A DNA stretch of 64,000 nt from Flammeovirgaceae bacterium (GCA_016712035.1 JADJRT010000004.1:62001-126000); one strand, 5' to 3'. Counted from the stretch's first letter, positions 19,819-29,132 are shown. The notes: generated by a model from the letters alone, not told the origin. Numbers and translations: made by a program.

Positions 19819-20527
19819 ATGAATTTGCATCACCGGGAGATTCTCAAACGCATAAAACAAAATTCAGGAACGCCAACCAAGCATACTTTCTCAGATTCTT
19901 ATCTCGGCAATGAACATCCACGCTACCCTATCAGTAACCCTGTATTGCGCGGTGTGCTCAAAGAATGGATGAAAGAGCATCGTGAACTTTCAGTTAATGA
20001 CTTTACAAAACTTTTAACGAGTTTATTTGAGGGTGCGTCCTCCACAGAAAAATCAACTGCGGGTATGTTGCTAGACTATGCCACCCCTGAGCAAAAACAA
20101 TTCAATCCAAAAATATTTGACTTGTGGCTCAATCATGTTATCGGCTGGGTAGAGGTGGATACGCTTTGCACGAGTAAATATACAAGCACCGAGATTACTG
20201 CCCAATGGAAACCATGGAGAGCACTTTTAATTGTTGTCAAAAAGCAAAAACATTCAAAAGCGAAGAGCCTCCATGGTGCTTCTTTGCGCACCCTTACGAA
20301 AACCAGATAATGAAGAACTTTCTGAAGTAGCCTTGCAAAACATTGATCGGCTGAAAGCTGAAAAGGAAGTGTTGATCACAAAAGCAATCTCGTGGGTGCT
20401 GCGAAGCATGATAAAACATTATCGCAAAAGAGTAACTACCTACGTTACTGAAAATAAAACAACCCTACCGGCCATTGCGGTGCGTGAAACCAAGAAGAAG
20501 TTAAAGACCGGACGAAAAAATGGATGA
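19819..20527 (+). CDS. AlkD-like DNA alkylation repair protein (frameshifted)
   Basis: HEAT-repeat DNA glycosylase-like protein. The first frame (MNLHHREILKRI to WKPWRALLI) covers the N-terminal helices, including NHVIGWVEVDTLC. The second frame, entered near 20232, carries LSKSKNIQKRRASMVLL, the typical AlkD RRASMV segment, and KAISWVLRSMIKHYRKRV, the AlkD SWxLR signature. Members excise alkylated bases such as 3- and 7-methylpurines. I prefer the ATG at 19819 over 19759 because the domain begins there. The 709-nt length is one over a multiple of three. Confidence 0.75.
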
Positions 20528-20603
20528 GTCATTCATTTTGATTTACCACTACCCTTGCAGGCAATGCATCTTTTCATACATTTAGATTCACTCAAGACCA
20601 ATT

Positions 20604-21515
20604 ATGAACAACCAATCATCGATAACCCGAAGAGATTTCCTTTTACAGGCTTCTGTACTTTCTTCCTCCGCTTTACTGTTGTCAAACGGAGCTCAAGGTG
20701 CGGCATTCAAAAAATATAAAATGGGGTTACAACTCTTTTCCATTCGGGATGCGATTGCGAAAGATCTGAACGGAACATTGAAAACAGTTGCCGCACTGGG
20801 CTATCAGGATCTTGAAATCTATGGGTATGATGGCGATTCCATGAAGTACTATGGATTAAAGGCAGCAGATTTTAAAACCCTCCTGGATGGTTTGGGGCTG
20901 ACTACAACAAGTGGGCACTATATGTTCTCCCAATATCTGAATAAACCCGAAGATGAAATGATGCGCTATGTTGATCAATGTATTGAAGGCGCAAAGATTT
21001 TGGGTCAGCCATACATTACCTGGCCTTGGCTTGATCCTGAATACAGAACTATAGAAAAATTTAAGTCATTAACCTTGTTGCTCAATCGCATTGGCGAACG
21101 GGTGAAAAATGCCGGACTTGGCTTTGCCTATCATAATCACGATTTTGAGTTCATAGATCATAATGGCGAAAATGGATATGATATTATCATGCGCGAAACG
21201 GATTCGGCTCTAGTAAAACTGCAAATCGATCTTTATTGGACGATGCATTCATCCAAGCTAACTCCAGCCGAGCTTTTCAATAAACAGCCAGGTCGTTTTG
21301 TGATGTGGCATATTAAGGACATGGATAAAGTGAGTCGGGATTATACCGAACTGGGAAATGGCTCCATTGACTACACTCAGATTCTTCCTTTGGCTGATAA
21401 AGCGGGATTGCAGTATTATTATATCGAGCAGGGCGGAAATTTTGCAAAGAATTCCATGCAGAGCATTACCGACAACGCCATCTACTTTAAAAAGAATCTT
21501 GAAAAGTATTTATAA
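20604..21515 (+). CDS. Sugar phosphate isomerase/epimerase-like protein, Tat-exported
   Basis: 303 aa, intact. The twin-arginine motif TRRDFLL is at residues 8-14, followed by a hydrophobic stretch, so it is exported folded. The rest is an AP-endonuclease-2/xylose-isomerase-type TIM barrel: KMGLQLFSIRD, LGYQDLEIYGY, FAYHNHDFEF (metal His), QIDLYWTMHS, WHIKDMD and YIEQGG. Typical partners are secreted sugar oxidoreductases, but none is adjacent. The substrate is unknown. Confidence 0.87.
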   Translation: MNNQSSITRRDFLLQASVLSSSALLLSNGAQGAAFKKYKMGLQLFSIRDAIAKDLNGTLKTVAALGYQDLEIYGYDGDSMKYYGLKAADFKTLLDGLGLTTTSGHYMFSQYLNKPEDEMMRYVDQCIEGAKILGQPYITWPWLDPEYRTIEKFKSLTLLLNRIGERVKNAGLGFAYHNHDFEFIDHNGENGYDIIMRETDSALVKLQIDLYWTMHSSKLTPAELFNKQPGRFVMWHIKDMDKVSRDYTELGNGSIDYTQILPLADKAGLQYYYIEQGGNFAKNSMQSITDNAIYFKKNLEKYL

Positions 21516-21577
21516 CTAGAATTATAGAGTGGAGGATTGGCTTACGGAAGGCAAGAAATGACAGATAATTATTACAC

Positions 21578-22195
21578 CTACTTCTTTTTATAACTTATCA
21601 AAACTCCCGCTCTACTTGTTCTATCTAATGTTGTGGTATAGTCGGGATGGGCGCTGACAAATTTATAATAACTATCGCCAGCCAAACCATCGGCTACATT
21701 GTGTGTGGTATAACATCCACCCGGTTTTAATTTCGGATGAACATCCAGGAAGTACTGCTTGTACCAAGCTTTATCCGGATCAGAGAAAACAAAATCAAAA
21801 GGCCCGGGCAATTGCTTCACTAATTCATGCGCGTTGGTAAGCCGGGCATCTACATAATTTGATAAGCCCGCCTCAGCAATATTTTTAATCGCTTCTTGAT
21901 GCCGGTTCTTATCGATTTCAATGGTAATTACCTTGCCTCCGGTTTTGCTCATAGCCCAGGCAATCCAAATAGTAGAATGCCCGGTAGAGGTACCGATCTC
22001 CAATGCAGAAGTGTACTGATTCTTAATAATAAGCTCATACAAAATTTTCCCATCCTCATAAGGCACATTGAGATCGCGCCAGGTACTTTTATGCTTATTG
22101 AGAAAAGCTTCTACCTTTTTATCTAATTCCGTAGGCTGCGCGATACCCCCGAAACTGTAAGCCGACAAGATTATAATGTAGAGGATTATTTTCAT
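21578..22195 (-). CDS. Class I SAM-dependent O-methyltransferase, secreted form
   Basis: About 205 aa starting at 22195 (MKIILYIIILSAYSF), which gives a signal peptide ending at GGIAQ; an ATG at 22210 would only add five residues. The methyltransferase fold is clear: SALEIGTSTGHSTIWIA (SAM loop), VITIEIDKNRHQEA and FDFVFSDPDKAWYKQY, as in catechol/caffeoyl-CoA-type O-methyltransferases. A signal peptide on such an enzyme is odd but recurs in Bacteroidota. The next gene on the strand ends only 16 nt upstream. Confidence 0.83.
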   Translation of the reverse strand: MKIILYIIILSAYSFGGIAQPTELDKKVEAFLNKHKSTWRDLNVPYEDGKILYELIIKNQYTSALEIGTSTGHSTIWIAWAMSKTGGKVITIEIDKNRHQEAIKNIAEAGLSNYVDARLTNAHELVKQLPGPFDFVFSDPDKAWYKQYFLDVHPKLKPGGCYTTHNVADGLAGDSYYKFVSAHPDYTTTLDRTSRAGVLISYKKK

Positions 22196-22211
22196 ACGGT
22201 GATTCTGCAAA

Positions 22212-22565
22212 TCAATTCTTTTTCAGAGCCAGGTAAGTCCACAACGCACCAGCCGCATCGGCTGCACCAAATAGTGTCAATTGCGCAGGCGCCCATTCCA
22301 AAACAACAAACACGATAAACCAAAATAAAATAGAAATCCGTGCATACACGGTTATGGTTAAAAAAAGTGTGTGGTTAGCGGGTGCCATAAAAACATAATA
22401 CATGCCAATGGCAAACACCACCACGCCCAATACATGAATCCACACCTCGGTGGTAGGTGGCATTTGAAACATGCCTAGTAAAGTATTAGGAGCAACTGTT
22501 AATGAAATGCCCAACACTAACAAATAGAAACCAAAATAGTAAACCGATTTTGATGCAGGAGTCAT
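22212..22565 (-). CDS. Four-TM membrane protein, unknown
   Basis: 117 aa with four hydrophobic segments (about residues 8-24, 42-62, 68-90 and 95-113) and short loops. The spacing of the helices (LGVVVFAIGMYYVFMAP, ITVYARISILFWF) is reminiscent of small uncharacterised BphX-like membrane proteins. No catalytic motif. Probably co-transcribed with the methyltransferase. Confidence 0.7.
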   Translation of the reverse strand: MTPASKSVYYFGFYLLVLGISLTVAPNTLLGMFQMPPTTEVWIHVLGVVVFAIGMYYVFMAPANHTLFLTITVYARISILFWFIVFVVLEWAPAQLTLFGAADAAGALWTYLALKKN

Positions 22566-22718
22566 AGCGGGCTTGGTTTAAGTAAGCTTATATAAAGATA
22601 CCTAAAATAAAACACTCTATGATTCGGTAACAGATTTCCTTAATTTTTATCTGCTATCAAGCTCAGCTGTAGTATTCCGATGGTTGGGCGGCCCATTCGG
22701 AGGCGGGTTATCGCATTA

Positions 22719-23344
22719 TTAGTTAATCTTCTTCAGACCCTTCTCTTTATCTTTAGAGATTTTATCTTTTGATTGCTTCACCTCCTTATCAGATTTCTCT
22801 TTCTGCTTTTCTTTTTCTTTCATCTTATCATCACTAGCTGATTTTTCCCAATCAGAATGATGTTCCCGAATCACAACGCGATCTTCATCATCGCCCCAAT
22901 CAAAATCATGATCCATATCCATATCAAAGTCCTCCTCATCAATGTCAATGTCCATATCATGAAGATCAATTTCAATCGGCTCGATATCGATGTTAAAGCG
23001 GGGGATGTTAATATCGATACGATCAAGATTCAGGTTTAAATCTTTCAAATTAATTTCGATTGGCTCGATGTGAATCTCCAACGTTTCGAGTGTAGTCTCT
23101 ACCGAGCGCATGGCATTCCGAACTGCCAATTCAATATCAGCTTCCAAAGCTTTCTCATCGATGTTGATGTTGAAATCCCAGTTTCGGCTGGAGTTTAGCC
23201 TACCAATCCATCCTCGCGGGATTTTTCTTGGGTGGATTTACTTTCCGTTTTCTTAGTGACTGTGTCGGTATTTTGAGAAAAAACAGGAACAGCGGCAAGC
23301 AAAACAAGTAGCAAAACAAACAGGGAGCGATTGGAGGTATTCAT
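22719..23344 (-). CDS. Secreted protein with alternating acidic/aliphatic repeats (frameshifted)
   Basis: A signal peptide (MNTSNRSLFVLLLVLLAAV...FSQ) starts at 23344. One A is missing in the A5 run opposite 23222-23226; restoring it links the signal peptide to IPRGWIGRLNSSRNWDFNIN and the long downstream frame. The mature protein then has a striking stretch of about 65 residues in which Ile/Leu/Phe/Met alternate with Asp/Glu/Asn (IHIEPIEINLKDLNLN, IDIEPIEIDLHDMDIDID, FDMDMDHDFDW). A Lys/Glu/Asp/Ser-rich tail follows. The pattern suggests repeated edge-on beta strands and possible cation binding. About 209 aa after repair. Function unknown. Confidence 0.65.
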
Positions 23345-23485
23345 AGTGATGGTATTTGGATGGTACTAGTAGATTACTCCAGCAGAAGAATAAGGTTACC
23401 AAAAGAGATAAATATATTTGTGCACTGCTCCAGAAACCTCTCCTAAGGGAAGGCGTTGACTAATTCAATGATATGCGGTGTCGGG

Positions 23486-23684
23486 CTACTTAAAGATATT
23501 GCTCTCTGCTGCCATCTTTTTATACTCGGGAAGAATCTTTTTCATAAAGTGCTTCATCCACTTTCTTTAAAGAGACCATTAACCCGCCAATACCCGAGTC
23601 TTTCAAGGATACACGCTGCTTTCTGATGTCATCCATCTTTTTGCGAATGGTGCCTTCTAGTTTGATAAGTTCACGTTCTGTCAT
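23486..23684 (-). CDS. Small Lys-rich protein (possible frameshift)
   Basis: A leftward frame from ATG at 23684 (MTERELIKLEGTIRKKMDDI) encodes 54 aa to a stop at 23520. Removing one A opposite 23562-23564 extends it in another frame through KKWMKHFMKKILPEYKKMAAE to a stop at 23486, about 65 aa, and this ending reads more like protein. It is probably cytosolic and helical. No family recognised. It lies alone in the 435-bp gap between the acidic-repeat protein and the PLD-like gene. Confidence 0.4.
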
Positions 23685-23779
23685 GGTTATTAATTTGGCA
23701 TGTAAAATACATCAGATAATGCTGAGTCAACAAGTTAACCTATGTAATTTGCAAACAAAAGAAATCAATTACCCCGTCC

Positions 23780-25027
23780 ATGATTATTAAAAAATTGGCT
23801 GTTCCATTCATTAACGATAAGCTCCTGCAACAAGTAGAACATTGCTATATCGCTACTGCCGCAATCTCCGAAGCCGGTTTCGATTTTATCCGAAGCCGCA
23901 TACCCACTAAAACCAAAATGGAGATTGTAACCGGGTTGGATGTGCCTACCGACCCCGAAGTACTGCGTAAAATCTGGCGCCACTACCAGGGGCGCATCAC
24001 ACTAAATATTTACACGCGCAACCCATTTCATGCCAATGTGTATATTTTCGATTTACCCTTTCGAAAATCCATGGCCTTTGTTGGTTCGGGCCACTTCACC
24101 CTTGAAGGCCTCAAAGACAGCGAAGAGCTTTTTTACAAAATGAAGGATGCGAAAGAAATTGAAACGCTGAAATCGTGGTTTATAGGCTACTACGAATTTG
24201 CTGACCCTCTCAATGAAAATCTTATTCAGGAATATGAATTAGTCTATCCCACTTTTAAGGAACGTGAAAGCAAATCCCGAAATGAAAAAAACCAATTGCT
24301 CGCGCTAACCACCGGAGGCTTTTCCTGGGATCATATAAAATTTAAAGACCAGTACTTCAAAAAAGAAGATTACCTCACCCTCGCCAATAACAAAGCCCGT
24401 GTTACCACACCTGAGCTACTTGCCGGGCGCATGAGTTTACAAACCAAGTTATTGCAGCTTCATGATCAGATTAAAGGTCATGTCCACAAATTAAAAATTG
24501 ATTATTCCGATGCAATGGTAAGCAGTCTTGATCCTGCGCAGCATACTGATCGTCAGCTGCGAAGTGTCTGGTTAGCGTATGGCCGCAGCATGGGCGCGTT
24601 AAAAAAATACGATGCAACTATTCACGAGGTAATGCATCTGCAAATTACCATCAATCAAAAAGATGTTGGTGTTTACTTAATGGCGGGTACATCTGGCAAT
24701 GGCAAAGCCGATCGTTCCTATTTTAGCAGCAGGATGAACGATGCCGAATACCGAAACCATTTTTTTACACGACTAAAAGCACTTGGTGCTGGCTACTGGA
24801 TAGAGGTTGCTTGCGAACGAAAGTCTGTTGAATTTTTTCAAACTGAAGATGCACTGTGGGAGTTTACCAAAGCCGACCAATGGCTGTACTATAAATTCTT
24901 GATTGGAAAAAACTATTCGCCCGATGCCGTTGAAATCAGTAACGAAAAAATTGCCCCCACGCTAACCATGGAGTTTGATAAACTGGTATTACTCTATAGA
25001 GAAATGATAGCTCCAGACCCAACGTAG
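23780..25027 (+). CDS. PLD-like domain protein with degenerate HKD motif
   Basis: 415 aa, intact. The N-terminal part (residues 1-140) resembles the phospholipase-D-like nuclease fold: HCYIATAAISEAGFDFIR, then HANVYIFDLP followed by FVGSGHFTLEGLKDSEE, which lines up with HxKxxxxD...GSxN but has Asn where the Lys should be. The second half (LTTGGFSWDHIKFKDQYF onward, including ATIHEVMHLQITIN and HFFTRLKALGAG) is unfamiliar. It could be a non-catalytic or altered nuclease. It is the last gene before the viral-looking cassette and ends with a good intrinsic terminator. Confidence 0.6.
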   Translation: MIIKKLAVPFINDKLLQQVEHCYIATAAISEAGFDFIRSRIPTKTKMEIVTGLDVPTDPEVLRKIWRHYQGRITLNIYTRNPFHANVYIFDLPFRKSMAFVGSGHFTLEGLKDSEELFYKMKDAKEIETLKSWFIGYYEFADPLNENLIQEYELVYPTFKERESKSRNEKNQLLALTTGGFSWDHIKFKDQYFKKEDYLTLANNKARVTTPELLAGRMSLQTKLLQLHDQIKGHVHKLKIDYSDAMVSSLDPAQHTDRQLRSVWLAYGRSMGALKKYDATIHEVMHLQITINQKDVGVYLMAGTSGNGKADRSYFSSRMNDAEYRNHFFTRLKALGAGYWIEVACERKSVEFFQTEDALWEFTKADQWLYYKFLIGKNYSPDAVEISNEKIAPTLTMEFDKLVLLYREMIAPDPT

Positions 25028-25182
25028 ATGCCTTTTATTCTTTTTGCGGATGTGAACTATGAAACATCCTTTATAGCGCCTGCCGGGCAAGATTTTGCTA
25101 CTAAGGAGTCATTCAGCTCGTGTCAAAGATTGCTAATAGAACATAAAAACTGTCCGTTAATATGCCCGTAGTTTAGCTATAA

Positions 25183-25217
25183 AAAAAGCCTCTATTCATT
25201 GCTGAATAAAGGCTTTT
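25183..25217. terminator. Bidirectional intrinsic terminator
   Basis: Hairpin AAAAAGCCT ... AGGCTTTTT with the inner pairs TATTCA/TGAATA and loop TTGC. It is A-rich on one side and T-rich on the other, so it can stop transcripts from both the PLD-like gene (+) and the DUF3892-like gene (-). The surrounding 270 bp (25028-25297) holds nothing else I can support. Confidence 0.85.
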
Positions 25218-25297
25218 TGTAGCCCCAAGGTTACGAATATCGAACCAGTTTATAGAAAACCTAAAGAAATTCAGCGACTTAAGGTTTTAAAATAACC

Positions 25298-25612
25298 TCA
25301 GGGAGCGATCCAATCAAAATCGATAAGATGACCAAGATTGTCGGTAATTTTGTTATCAGGATTAGATCGCAAATACTTACTATTTGAACCGTTGACCACC
25401 TCAACATTTTCACCGACACTACATTTTGCCTGAGAATAATTCCATACCCAGGTAGTCGCACTATTCCCCTTTGTTTCCAAAAGGCTTATAGCTTGTGATT
25501 TTGATGTCTTAGATGCACGGGAAACAGAGGTTTCTCCAACTGTGTGAAATGCATAGTGAGTGATAACATTGTTGGAGTCTTTCCACACTCCTGAAATTCT
25601 GAATTGTGTCAT
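25298..25612 (-). CDS. DUF3892-like small protein
   Basis: 104 aa from ATG at 25612 (MTQFRISGVWKDSNNVITHY); an upstream start at 25648 lacks support. It has the DUF3892 outline: a short strand beginning, a Ser/Lys-rich linker (SRASKTSKSQAISLLE), GENVEVVNGSNSKYLRSNPDNKITDNLGHL, in which YLR-x-PD is characteristic. Members are small and of unknown role, often in mobile or toxin-related settings. A strong hairpin at 25643-25678 (AGCCCA/TGGGCT with an inner ATCGT/ACGAT stem) lies just upstream, in its leader. Confidence 0.6.
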   Translation of the reverse strand: MTQFRISGVWKDSNNVITHYAFHTVGETSVSRASKTSKSQAISLLETKGNSATTWVWNYSQAKCSVGENVEVVNGSNSKYLRSNPDNKITDNLGHLIDFDWIAP

Positions 25613-25642
25613 AACTTTTGAGAGGTTAGAGATAACAAGAAA

Positions 25643-25678
25643 GCCCAATTATATCGTCAGGACGATACAAATGGGCTC
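25643..25678 (-). other. Two-part hairpin in leader of DUF3892-like gene
   Basis: AGCCCA (25643-25648) pairs with TGGGCT (25673-25678), and an inner CGTC/GACG-type stem lies within. Read on the minus strand it is followed by TTCTTGTT, so it may act as a weak terminator or attenuator between the cassette terminator at 25740 and the DUF3892-like gene. Confidence 0.4.
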
Positions 25679-25739
25679 AAATCAAATATAGGGAATTTTG
25701 AAATTATTTAATACTGTTTCTCAGATGCATTGGTAAACA

Positions 25740-25769
25740 AAAGGAGCCACACTTTCGCACGACTCCTTT
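25740..25769 (-). terminator. Intrinsic terminator at end of viral-like cassette
   Basis: On the minus strand AAAGGAG pairs with CTCCTTT around a GC-containing loop and is followed by a T-rich TTGTTT. It lies 42 nt past the stop of the last cassette gene (25812). Confidence 0.7.
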
Positions 25770-25811
25770 CTGGCTCTCTCGCAAATATTTTCGGCAAAAT
25801 AATAGCCTTTC

Positions 25812-26198
25812 TTAAATCACTGTCATTAATCCGCGAATAAATCCTACCTCGCTCAGGTATTCGACTTGGGGATCACTTAGACCTTTTTTATCAGTCGTGG
25901 ATACTATTTCAAAAGGAACAATCAACTCGCTATCCATGAACTTTTTAAGTTCCTTAGAGAGTGCCCTTTGGTTGTCTTTGTTAAAAATGTACTGTCCTCT
26001 CGCATCTCGAATGATATTCCCTTTTTCATCGGTACTACAATAGTCAATGTTGAGGTCTTCCAATTTATCATTGTATGCCTCGATAAAAGAGGAGGCATTT
26101 TTCAGAGTTTGATTTCTGGCATGTTCCAGTTTCGTGCCGGCAGGTGCCTGAGTATCCATCAATGCCGTAATGAGTCTGTAAGCTTCTTTGTTTGTCAT
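25812..26198 (-). CDS. Phage-like accessory protein, unknown
   Basis: 128 aa from ATG at 26198 (MTNKEAYRLITALMD). Mostly helical. The segment IDYCSTDEKGNIIRDARGQY followed by NQRALSKELKKFMDSE resembles the layout of DUF1617-type phage proteins (Y-x-x-KDE-G-N followed by a K/E-rich helix), but the match is loose. Last gene of the leftward cassette, 11 nt after its upstream neighbour. Confidence 0.5.
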   Translation of the reverse strand: MTNKEAYRLITALMDTQAPAGTKLEHARNQTLKNASSFIEAYNDKLEDLNIDYCSTDEKGNIIRDARGQYIFNKDNQRALSKELKKFMDSELIVPFEIVSTTDKKGLSDPQVEYLSEVGFIRGLMTVI

Positions 26199-26209
26199 GG
26201 TATCTTGAT

Positions 26210-26653
26210 TTAATATTTTCCTTCTGCGTGTCCTTTTAAAATAGATTGCTCGATGAGCCAATAAACCAGGTCTGAAATCTTAATCGATTTGAGTGACTCC
26301 TTAATTTCAGAGGGTAATGAGCCGATGCCTGGATAAGCTGTTAAGTCGATGTTTTGCCAGTATTCCAATTCGGTGATTGCATTTGGTGAATCAGGTACCG
26401 CTTGAATGCCTGTCAATGGATTAGTTAAGTTTCCATCTGTCTCTTTGGTGATTTGCTTAGGCAGAAATAATTGCCGTTGAAGTTCATTCGAAGGCACAAT
26501 GTTACTTCCATCTCCTTCGGTGAACTCCAGGATTATACCATGGCGCATCTCCAGATTGTTTTTAATGATGAGATAGTCATGAATCACTTTTTTTCTTTTG
26601 TTGGTTGTGGAGTCTATTTCTGGAAGATTCACAACAATTGATTTTCTACTCAT
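26210..26653 (-). CDS. Unknown cassette protein following the fibre gene
   Basis: 147 aa, no signal peptide or TM. It begins MSRKSIVVNLPEIDSTTNKRKK and has a Pro-rich middle (LFLPKQITKETDGNLTNPL) and helical end. Its position immediately downstream of the large fibre gene (13 nt) suggests a fibre chaperone, attachment or assembly role; that is inference only. Confidence 0.5.
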   Translation of the reverse strand: MSRKSIVVNLPEIDSTTNKRKKVIHDYLIIKNNLEMRHGIILEFTEGDGSNIVPSNELQRQLFLPKQITKETDGNLTNPLTGIQAVPDSPNAITELEYWQNIDLTAYPGIGSLPSEIKESLKSIKISDLVYWLIEQSILKGHAEGKY

Positions 26654-26666
26654 ATAATATTTTAGA

Positions 26667-29132
26667 TTAAAATTTTACTGTTCTAACAACTCCCGATGGA
26701 GTAACAAACTTGAGGTCTTCGCCCACGAAGTAGACCCTTCCTACTCCTGCGATACTGGCGGGATCTATAGTCACTTGTCCGATGGATACAACGCCATCTT
26801 TATTTACTGAGAACTTTAGTTTCAGAGAACTACTTAGCGTGTCGTATTTGTACGCTTCTAAAAATGGTCCGGTTGAACCGATGTTTTCTTCTAATCGGAT
26901 AAATGCCCCTGTGTGATCAAATCCATTCAATACGGCATTGTGTTTTCTCATTAATAACATAGGCTTTGCGGTTCCTGCAAGCATGTTGTTTCCAGTGGTA
27001 CTGTATTGAAGCCACAATAAGTAGCCATCGTAATTGTAGGTACCCAGTGCTTGCTGAGGGCTAATGAATAATCCATTAGCCTGGGCTTGTCCTGGAGAAA
27101 TGATCACTCCAGTTCGTTCAGAACCTTTCGGAATGATAAAGAGAGCGGCACTCGTTATGAAACTTCCATTCAGGAGCAAAGCATTGGCTCCCGCATGAGC
27201 CGACCCATCCGTACTCATTGCAACCACAGGAAGCGTAAAGGTCATTCCCGTTCCATCAAAATTGATTCGACTGCCAAGAGATCGATACGCATATACTTGC
27301 GCATTAGGGTCAGTACCTCTTATGTCCGCGTAGAAGCCATCGACATAATGATTGGTCACGGAAGCCTGAGCTGTGAATAGCTGCGCTCGATTGTTATTTG
27401 CAAAGCTATCATCAGTTGAGAGGGTGATTTGACCATGAAAAGCTGTTATGAATCTGCTTTGAAGTCCTGTGTTTACCCCTTGCAGTATATACCGGTAGCC
27501 GTATCCGGTATGATATATATCGTTCGGTCTTACCAGTATAGCAGTATTGGCATAACCGGCAGGTGAGAGCCTAAGCATTTCTGTTTTGGTGCCGCCAAAC
27601 AGGTAGTCAGTAATTTCCAGAGTAGCGTTAACATTGTTCGAACTCAATAGAAATTCATAGCCGCCATAACCTGTTACGTAACTGTTTATCCGGACTGAGT
27701 TTTTGACGGTGCTGCTGCCTTCTTCACCCAGGTTGACAGAAAGATTTCCGTCACGAACGTATATCGAGCCGGACACACCCAATGCTAAACTTCCAGGTCG
27801 AACTACTTGAAATTTATATCCACTAAAACCCAGGTTAGCCGTTACTCCAGGCAATTGATAATTACTACTTTCTGCTCCAATCACAATTTGGTCACTAACT
27901 ACTCTACCAATGACAATGGTATTTGGAGTTCGTACAATGGCCCCTGCACCAATAGCGGTCATGTAGTTCTGACCACCACCATTCGTGATTAAATCTCCAA
28001 AGCTGTTATAAGCTCTTGTTCCCGACCCTAATAATGTATTGAATGAATTCGACCTGGCGTTTTGTGCATCATAACCAACAAGCGTATGATCTGTTCCGCC
28101 CTGAGCGGCAGTCGCTCCAGCAGAAGCACCAATCATTGTGTTTCGGTGGCTTGTGTTAAATCCAATCAATGTTCCGGCACGATAACCGACAAACACACAA
28201 TCGGAATAGCTCGAACCATTGTTATCGGATGCACCAGCCTCCGAACCTATGACCACATTTCGGGTTAGTCCTCTTCCAGGAGAAGCTCCAGAACTGGATG
28301 CTGCATTATATCCAAATACAGTATTGTCACTGCCTGAGTCAACCATTTTCGCTCCTAAAGCTCCCGATGTAATGACCATGTTTCTTAATCCCGTCATGCC
28401 TGGCCAACCGCCATTTACTAAAAGATTTGATTGGTCTTTGTTCATCAAGAATTTTCCAGAATTCGTCACTCCAAAAAGCACATTCAGTATGGGGTCTTCG
28501 ATGTAGGTGGCGTAGTTAGCCTCTAAGGAGTCGCTTGTTCTTACATGAATCTTTCCAATAGCCAATCCTCCATACCCAATGAGGAAGTTCCCGTTAACAT
28601 CAAATCTTCCTCGTTCAACATTGGCTGTGATAAAGGGCAATGGAAAATTATCTTTTGTTCCAATGGACTTTATTGCTCCAGTATTATTTCCGTCCTGAAC
28701 CCAGGCTGAAAGAATTGGTTGAAGAAGATTGTATAGCTTTTCTAATGTGTTACCTGCCAGCGGGGCATTTCCTTTTAGCGAATCGATGGAGCCTTGTAGG
28801 TCTTCGGTCTTGATGATATCCGCATCCGAAAGTATTGCGTTTAGCTCAGCCAATGTGTCAATGTCTTCTGCTTTCAGGTAAGTAAACCCTTGAATGATAT
28901 TGAATATCTTTTCAAGTGTATTGCCAGCATCCGGTACATTTCCTTTGATTGCATTAATTGCTAACGTAATGTCTTCAACCTTCATGAGGTCCGCATCCGT
29001 AAGAATGGCATTCAACTTGGCCAGTGTATTAATATCACTTTCCTGGAGGCTGTTCATATCTTGAAGCTTTAGATAGATGTTGTAAAGCAGTTCTTCCGAT
29101 GCTGAATGAAATGGTGGCTTTGGTACACTCAT
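26667..29132 (-). CDS. Large tail-fibre/adhesin-like protein
   Basis: 821 aa, intact. Residues 36-80 and 93-137 are two tandem copies of a 57-residue unit (TLAKLNAILTDAD...NTLEKIFNII and TLAELNAILSDAD...NTLEKLYNLL), probably helical stalk. From about 265 to 400 there are short repeats of the YadA-head type (NTVFGYNAA, NVVIGSEAG, CVFVGYRAG, NTMIGASAG, HTLVGYDAQ), a left-handed beta-roll pattern seen in trimeric adhesins and phage fibres. The rest is Gly/Asn/Ser-rich beta. No signal peptide, which favours a virion or particle fibre over an autotransporter. Its start overlaps the preceding stop by 4 nt. Confidence 0.7.
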   Translation of the reverse strand: MSVPKPPFHSASEELLYNIYLKLQDMNSLQESDINTLAKLNAILTDADLMKVEDITLAINAIKGNVPDAGNTLEKIFNIIQGFTYLKAEDIDTLAELNAILSDADIIKTEDLQGSIDSLKGNAPLAGNTLEKLYNLLQPILSAWVQDGNNTGAIKSIGTKDNFPLPFITANVERGRFDVNGNFLIGYGGLAIGKIHVRTSDSLEANYATYIEDPILNVLFGVTNSGKFLMNKDQSNLLVNGGWPGMTGLRNMVITSGALGAKMVDSGSDNTVFGYNAASSSGASPGRGLTRNVVIGSEAGASDNNGSSYSDCVFVGYRAGTLIGFNTSHRNTMIGASAGATAAQGGTDHTLVGYDAQNARSNSFNTLLGSGTRAYNSFGDLITNGGGQNYMTAIGAGAIVRTPNTIVIGRVVSDQIVIGAESSNYQLPGVTANLGFSGYKFQVVRPGSLALGVSGSIYVRDGNLSVNLGEEGSSTVKNSVRINSYVTGYGGYEFLLSSNNVNATLEITDYLFGGTKTEMLRLSPAGYANTAILVRPNDIYHTGYGYRYILQGVNTGLQSRFITAFHGQITLSTDDSFANNNRAQLFTAQASVTNHYVDGFYADIRGTDPNAQVYAYRSLGSRINFDGTGMTFTLPVVAMSTDGSAHAGANALLLNGSFITSAALFIIPKGSERTGVIISPGQAQANGLFISPQQALGTYNYDGYLLWLQYSTTGNNMLAGTAKPMLLMRKHNAVLNGFDHTGAFIRLEENIGSTGPFLEAYKYDTLSSSLKLKFSVNKDGVVSIGQVTIDPASIAGVGRVYFVGEDLKFVTPSGVVRTVKF

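Noticed and set aside
25130..25290. tRNA gene or att site at the left boundary of the island
   Set aside because: No cloverleaf can be drawn, and no matching direct repeat was seen near 48-50 kb; the only clear structure is the terminator at 25183-25217.
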